Positions 60,067-64,000 of a stretch of DNA of 64,000 nt are shown piece after piece. The position numbers were made by a program, and so were the translations under genes. The DNA lies in the NCBI RefSeq assembly GCF_029968035.1, contig NZ_JASCIQ010000002.1:310001-374000 (forward strand). Direction: 5' to 3'. This stretch comes from Streptomyces cavernicola (GTDB lineage: Bacteria; Actinomycetota; Actinomycetes; Streptomycetales; Streptomycetaceae). How positions within the stretch are numbered: position 1 is the stretch's first letter; every line of letters starts with the position of its first letter. Below the pieces are notes generated by a model that was not told the DNA's origin, ran no database searches, and was given only the letters and a program-made list of their open reading frames with translations.

Positions 60067-61788
60067 CTACTCCTCCGTACCGCCGAAGCGGGTCTTGTAC
60101 GTCTCCAGGTCCTCGTCCGTCAGCTTGGCGAAGAGGACCGGGGGAACCGTGAACGGGGTGCCGGAGGGGAGGAAGTCCAGGGCGTGCGCCTGCTCGGGCG
60201 TGACCCAGGTCTTCGAGTCGTCGGCCAGGTCGAACGCGCCGCGCATCGCGGCCGCCGAGGACGGGATGAACGGCTCGGACACCACCGAGTAGAGGTGGAT
60301 CAGGTTCATCGCCGTGCGCAGGGTCAGCGCGGCGGCCTCCGGGTCGGTCTTGATCTCCAGCCAGGGGGCCTTCTCCTCCAGGTAGGAGTTGCCCGCCGAC
60401 CACAGGGCGCGCAGCGCGGCCGCCGCCTTGCGGAACTGGATGGCCTCCATCTGCTCCTCGTACTCGGCGAGCAGGCGGGAGATCTCGGCGCCCAGCTTCT
60501 GCTCGGCCTCACCGGCCTCCTTGCCCGCCGGGACCTCCTCGCCGAAGCGCTTCTTGGAGAAGGAGAGGACACGGTTGACGAAGTTGCCGAGGGTGTCGGC
60601 GAGGTCCTTGTTGACCGTGGCCGTGAAGTGCTCCCAGGTGAACGAGGAGTCGTCCGACTCGGGGGCGTTGGCGATGAGGAAGTAGCGCCAGTAGTCGGCC
60701 GGGAGGATGTCGAGGGCCTGGTCGGTGAAGACGCCGCGCTTCTGCGAGGTGGAGAACTTGCCGCCGTAGTACGTCAGCCAGTTGAAGGACTTCAGGTAGT
60801 CGACCTTCTTCCACGGCTCACGTACACCCATCTCGGTGGCCGGGAACATGACGCTGTGGAAGGGCACGTTGTCCTTCGCCATGAACTCCGTGTACCGGAC
60901 GTCGGCCGCGCCCTCCGGCTCGTACCACCACGACTTCCAGTCACGGTTCGCCGGGTCCTCGTCCGCCCACTCCTTCGTCGAGCCGATGTACTCGATCGGG
61001 GCGTCGAACCAGACGTAGAAGACCTTGCCCTCGGCGGCCAGCTCCGGCCAGGTGTCGGCCGGGACGGGGACGCCCCAGTCCAGGTCGCGGGTGATCGCGC
61101 GGTCGTTGAGGCCCTCGGTCAGCCACTTGCGGGCGATGGAGGACGCCAGGTGCGGCCACTCCTCGGCGACCTCGTCGATCCACGCCTCGACCTCGCCCTG
61201 CAGCTTCGACTGGAGCAGGAACAGGTGCTTGGTCTCGCGGATCTCCAGGTCCGTGGAGCCGGAGATGGCGGAGCGCGGGTCGATCAGGTCCGTCGGGTCG
61301 AGGACGCGGGTGCAGTTCTCGCACTGGTCGCCGCGGGCCTTGTCGTAGCCGCAGTGCGGGCAGGTGCCCTCGACGTAACGGTCCGGCAGGAAGCGGCCGT
61401 CGGCAGGCGAGTACACCTGGCGGATCGCGCGCTCCTCGATGAAGCCGTTCTCGTTCAGCTTGCGGGCGAAGTGCTGGGTGATCTCCGCGTTCTGCTCCGA
61501 GGAGCTGCGGCCGAAGTGGTCGAAGGCCAGGTTGAAGCCGTCGTAGACCGCCTTCTGCGCGTCGTGCGCCTGCGCGCAGAACTCGGCGACCGGCAGGCCC
61601 TGCTCCTTCGCGGCCAGCTCGGCGGGGGTGCCGTGCTCGTCGGTGGCGCAGATGTAGAGGACGTCGTGGCCGCGCTGGCGGAGGTACCGGGAGTACACGT
61701 CCGCCGGGAGCATGGACCCCACCATGTTGCCCAGGTGCTTGATCCCGTTGATGTACGGAAGGGCGCTGGTGATGAGGTGTCGAGCCAT
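60067..61788 (-). CDS. metG: Methionyl-tRNA synthetase
   Basis: A 573-residue class I synthetase. The HIGH-like motif is HLGN (18-21). The zinc knuckle has [17 protein letters not shown] (Cys143, 146, 156, 159). The catalytic KMSKS-type loop reads [10 protein letters not shown], and an anticodon-binding helical domain follows ([26 protein letters not shown]). There is no C-terminal tRNA-binding extension. It is convergent with aspS. Confidence 0.95.
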   Translation of the reverse strand: MARHLITSALPYINGIKHLGNMVGSMLPADVYSRYLRQRGHDVLYICATDEHGTPAELAAKEQGLPVAEFCAQAHDAQKAVYDGFNLAFDHFGRSSSEQNAEITQHFARKLNENGFIEERAIRQVYSPADGRFLPDRYVEGTCPHCGYDKARGDQCENCTRVLDPTDLIDPRSAISGSTDLEIRETKHLFLLQSKLQGEVEAWIDEVAEEWPHLASSIARKWLTEGLNDRAITRDLDWGVPVPADTWPELAAEGKVFYVWFDAPIEYIGSTKEWADEDPANRDWKSWWYEPEGAADVRYTEFMAKDNVPFHSVMFPATEMGVREPWKKVDYLKSFNWLTYYGGKFSTSQKRGVFTDQALDILPADYWRYFLIANAPESDDSSFTWEHFTATVNKDLADTLGNFVNRVLSFSKKRFGEEVPAGKEAGEAEQKLGAEISRLLAEYEEQMEAIQFRKAAAALRALWSAGNSYLEEKAPWLEIKTDPEAAALTLRTAMNLIHLYSVVSEPFIPSSAAAMRGAFDLADDSKTWVTPEQAHALDFLPSGTPFTVPPVLFAKLTDEDLETYKTRFGGTEE

Positions 61789-61950
61789 CGCGGGCTGCTC
61801 CCAAGTCGCTACGAAAAGTGACGGTTTATGTCTGCGGAACCGTCTACGAACCTTGAAATCGTAGCCGACATGCGACAGCCGCCCGCCCCTGGATTTCGGG
61901 GCGGGCGGCTGGTTCCGGCATGTGGGACGGCCGGGGCCGTCAGGGGTACG

Positions 61951-63708
61951 TCAGGGGCGCTCGGTGGGCTCCCAGCTCGCGAGCAGGCCGTTGTAGAGCT
62001 CGGCGTCCGTCAGCTCCTTCGGGACCGGGCCTGCGTGGAAGAACGCGGCGTTGCCCGCTGCCTCGTCCGCGTCCAGCTTGCGGAGGTAGTCGAAGGCCTT
62101 CGCGTCGTGCTCGCCGAACGCCACGAACTGGAAGAAGAGGTTCGACGGGGCGTCGGCGAGGGCCTTCGTCGCGGCGGTCTTCACCTCCGGCGCACCGTCC
62201 GTCTGGAAGATCACCAGGGCGTCGGCCGAGGGGTCCGGGGACTCCTTGTGCAGCTTGACGATCTCGTCGACGGCCACGTGGTAGTTCGTACGCCCCATCC
62301 GGCCGGCCTCGGCGTGCAGGGCGTCGACCCGTCCCTCGTACGAGTCCAGGGTGAGGCTGCCGGTGCCGTCGATCTCCGTCGAGAAGAAGACGACCTGGAC
62401 CGTGGCGTCCTCGTCGAGGTGCGCGGCGAGGGCGAGGGTCTGCTCGCCGAGGTTCTGGGCGGAGCCGTCCTTGTAGTACGGGCGCATGGAGCCGGAGCGG
62501 TCGAGTACGAGGTAGACGCGGGCCCTGGCCCCCGTCAGCCCCCGCTTCTTCAGGGCTGCGCCCGCGGCCTTGTACGTGGTGGTGAGGGCGGGGGCGTTGC
62601 CCTTCAGGCGGGCGGGGGTGAGGGCGGGTTTGCCTTGAGCCTTGACCGGCTCGGGGTCAGCCTGGGGCTTGGCCTCGACGTCCACGTCGACCTCGGGGGC
62701 GTTTTCCTCAACCCGGTCTTCGACCGGGTTGTCGCTCCCACCCGCAGCCACCCGTGCGGGTGCGACGTCGGGTGTCGGGTCTTCCTGCGGGGCGATCTCG
62801 CCGTCGGCGACTGCGGGCACGGGGGTCGCCTCAGAGGCGACCTCCGGCTCAGCCTCGACCTTGGCCTCGGGCTCCGCCTTGGCCTCGGGCTCCGCCTTGG
62901 CCTCGGGCTCCGCCTTGGCCTCGGGCTCCGCCTTGGCCTCCGGCTGGACCTTGGCCTCCGGCTCGGCTTCCGGCTCCGCCTCTGCCTTGGCCTCCGGCTC
63001 GACCTTGGTCTCCGCCTCCGCCGTCGGCTCCGCCTCGACCTTGGCCCCAGGCTCCGCCTTGGCCTCGGCCTTCGGCTCCGCTTCGGCTTCCGGCTCCGCC
63101 TTGGTCTCCGGCTCCTCTTCCTCACCGCTGTGGGCAGCTGGGCCGCCAGGGGCGGGACGGGTGGGCACAGCCCCCGGTTCCGGGTTCGATTCCGTCTTGG
63201 CCTTGGGCTGGTCGGCCTTCGGCTCCGCCTCGGGCTTGGGCGCGGCTTCCGCCTTGGCCTCAGGCTCGTCGGCCTCCGGCTCAGCCTCGACCTCGACCGC
63301 GGACTCGGCCTCCGGCTCAGGGGCGGTGGGCCCAGCCGCCGGCTTGGGCTCGTCGGACTCCGACGTCGGGGTCGGGGCTGTCTCCGGTTCCGGTTCCGGT
63401 TCCGGCTTCGGGGCCGGCTCGGTCGACTGCGGCGTCGACCCCAGAGACGGGTTGTCGAAGGCTGCGGAGACCAGGTCGTCGACCTGGGGGTCCGGTTCCG
63501 GTGAAGGTTCCGGGATCTTCACCTCAGCTGCCGCAGGCGTCTGCGCCGGTACCTTCGCCTCGGCGACGGGTTCGGGGCTCGGCTTCGGCTCCGGCTTCGG
63601 CTCCGGTTCGGAGGCCGGCGCGGGCACCGTCACCTCGCCGTCCGCCGGAGGCGACACCTCCCGGGACCGCCGTCCGAACGCATTCCGCAAACGATCCAGA
63701 ATGCCCAT
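61951..63708 (-). CDS. VWA-domain protein with a long Pro/Glu/Ala/Lys repeat region
   Basis: A 585-residue protein. Start [14 protein letters not shown], then about 340 residues of low-complexity acidic repeats (PEAKAEP-like units), then a von Willebrand factor A/TerY-like domain (about 370-585). The latter has the MIDAS motif [26 protein letters not shown] and [11 protein letters not shown]. TerY-like VWA proteins occur with tellurite-resistance-type genes. The repeats make a long flexible, negatively charged spacer. No signal peptide is seen. The upstream region to 64,000 holds its promoter. Confidence 0.85.
   Translation of the reverse strand: MGILDRLRNAFGRRSREVSPPADGEVTVPAPASEPEPKPEPKPSPEPVAEAKVPAQTPAAAEVKIPEPSPEPDPQVDDLVSAAFDNPSLGSTPQSTEPAPKPEPEPEPETAPTPTSESDEPKPAAGPTAPEPEAESAVEVEAEPEADEPEAKAEAAPKPEAEPKADQPKAKTESNPEPGAVPTRPAPGGPAAHSGEEEEPETKAEPEAEAEPKAEAKAEPGAKVEAEPTAEAETKVEPEAKAEAEPEAEPEAKVQPEAKAEPEAKAEPEAKAEPEAKAEPEAKVEAEPEVASEATPVPAVADGEIAPQEDPTPDVAPARVAAGGSDNPVEDRVEENAPEVDVDVEAKPQADPEPVKAQGKPALTPARLKGNAPALTTTYKAAGAALKKRGLTGARARVYLVLDRSGSMRPYYKDGSAQNLGEQTLALAAHLDEDATVQVVFFSTEIDGTGSLTLDSYEGRVDALHAEAGRMGRTNYHVAVDEIVKLHKESPDPSADALVIFQTDGAPEVKTAATKALADAPSNLFFQFVAFGEHDAKAFDYLRKLDADEAAGNAAFFHAGPVPKELTDAELYNGLLASWEPTERP
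62859..62940 (-). repeat. 18-bp tandem repeats inside the VWA gene
   Basis: About four and a half near-identical 18-bp units (core CTTGGCCTCGGGCTCCGC) encode repeated EAKAEP. Unit number is likely to differ between strains. Confidence 0.75.
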
Positions 63709-63988
63709 GTGCGCAACCCTTCGCGTGAGTTGATTCCGTAACCCCTGGCCAGGGCGGACACGTAAGGTTAGCCGCCGCGCGGAGCGATCTTCGTGAGGGT
63801 GGGCTCTCGGGCCGAGGTCCCCACAACTCCCCTCCATCCGCCCCGGGTTCACCTCCTGTTCACGCCTCGGCCGCCGCCCTGCTGGTCTACGCGCCTAACG
63901 TCACGGCCGAAAACATTCCGACAGGGTGTCGGCGCGGGCGCGCCGAAGTAGCCGAAGTACGGGCCGTGAAGGCCATATGGAGGGAATC

Positions 63989-64000
63989 GTGCGCAAACTG
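63989..64000 (+). CDS. Start of a further gene cut by the window edge
   Basis: A GTG (63,989) follows GGAGGG with a suitable spacer. Only four codons (V-R-K-L) are inside the window, so nothing can be said about the product. It is divergent from the VWA gene. Confidence 0.4.

Noticed and set aside
1..64000. tRNA or rRNA genes as an integration site or elsewhere
   Set aside because: No cloverleaf-like sequence with conserved T-loop bases was noticed, and the insertion is clearly in pirin.

Overview
The window is high-GC actinobacterial DNA, almost certainly Streptomyces. The evidence is strong third-position GC bias, frequent GTG and TTG starts, mycothiol-type and SpoIIE-type genes, a K15-like DD-peptidase and the gene order around aspS and metG. 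The order metG - aspS - PAS/GAF/SpoIIE phosphatase - SseB-like - pirin - AI-2E permease - acyl-CoA dehydrogenase - M18 aminopeptidase is the neighbourhood of the phage phiC31 attB site in Streptomyces chromosomes, and here that site is occupied.

Layout. (1) 1-9.5 kb is chromosomal: the end of a 2-oxo-acid dehydrogenase E2 gene, a DMT permease, a DD-carboxypeptidase, a GntR regulator coupled to an MFS transporter, a mycothiol-dependent-type enzyme, a nitrilase-family hydrolase, a LURP-one protein and a thioredoxin/NHL-repeat protein. (2) 9.56-13.3 kb is a small accessory islet of three unrecognised genes, ending in a 15-bp perfect inverted repeat. (3) 13.3-18.7 kb is chromosomal: M18 aminopeptidase, acyl-CoA dehydrogenase, AI-2E permease and the 3' part of a pirin gene. 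(4) 18,731-54,953 is a ~36.2-kb integrative mobilizable element. (5) 54.95-64 kb is chromosomal: the 5' part of the same pirin gene, then SseB-like, phosphatase, aspS, metG and a VWA-domain protein.

The element entered the pirin gene at the phiC31 attB sequence. Its hybrid junctions (TTG at 18,731 and 54,951) together rebuild a phiC31-like attP. The left end carries a phiC31-type large serine integrase and, just downstream, a probable Gp3-like directionality factor. A replication and mobilization module follows: winged-helix initiator, DnaC-like loader, DUF2637 membrane protein, MobC-like protein and MOB relaxase. No TraB/FtsK motor or type IV secretion gene is visible, so the element probably depends on a helper for transfer.

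The cargo includes a PD-(D/E)XK-type nuclease, a WXG-like polymorphic toxin with its putative immunity gene, and a cluster with an XRE/TPR regulator diverging from two small genes, a radical SAM enzyme and a CYTH protein, next to a HAD phosphatase. It also includes two paralogous winged-helix proteins near opposite ends, a lipoprotein/winged-helix operon, a RecD2-like helicase convergent with a zinc-finger protein of unknown function, a membrane-anchored Mrr-type endonuclease, a STAND-like AAA/TPR protein, and a QueD-like gene frameshifted at a 10-G tract.

The most unusual property is at the right end. The element carries its own complete pirin gene, placed so that after integration the host pirin promoter reads through the 74-codon host stub into the element's copy. 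That copy also contains a new phiC31-type attB.
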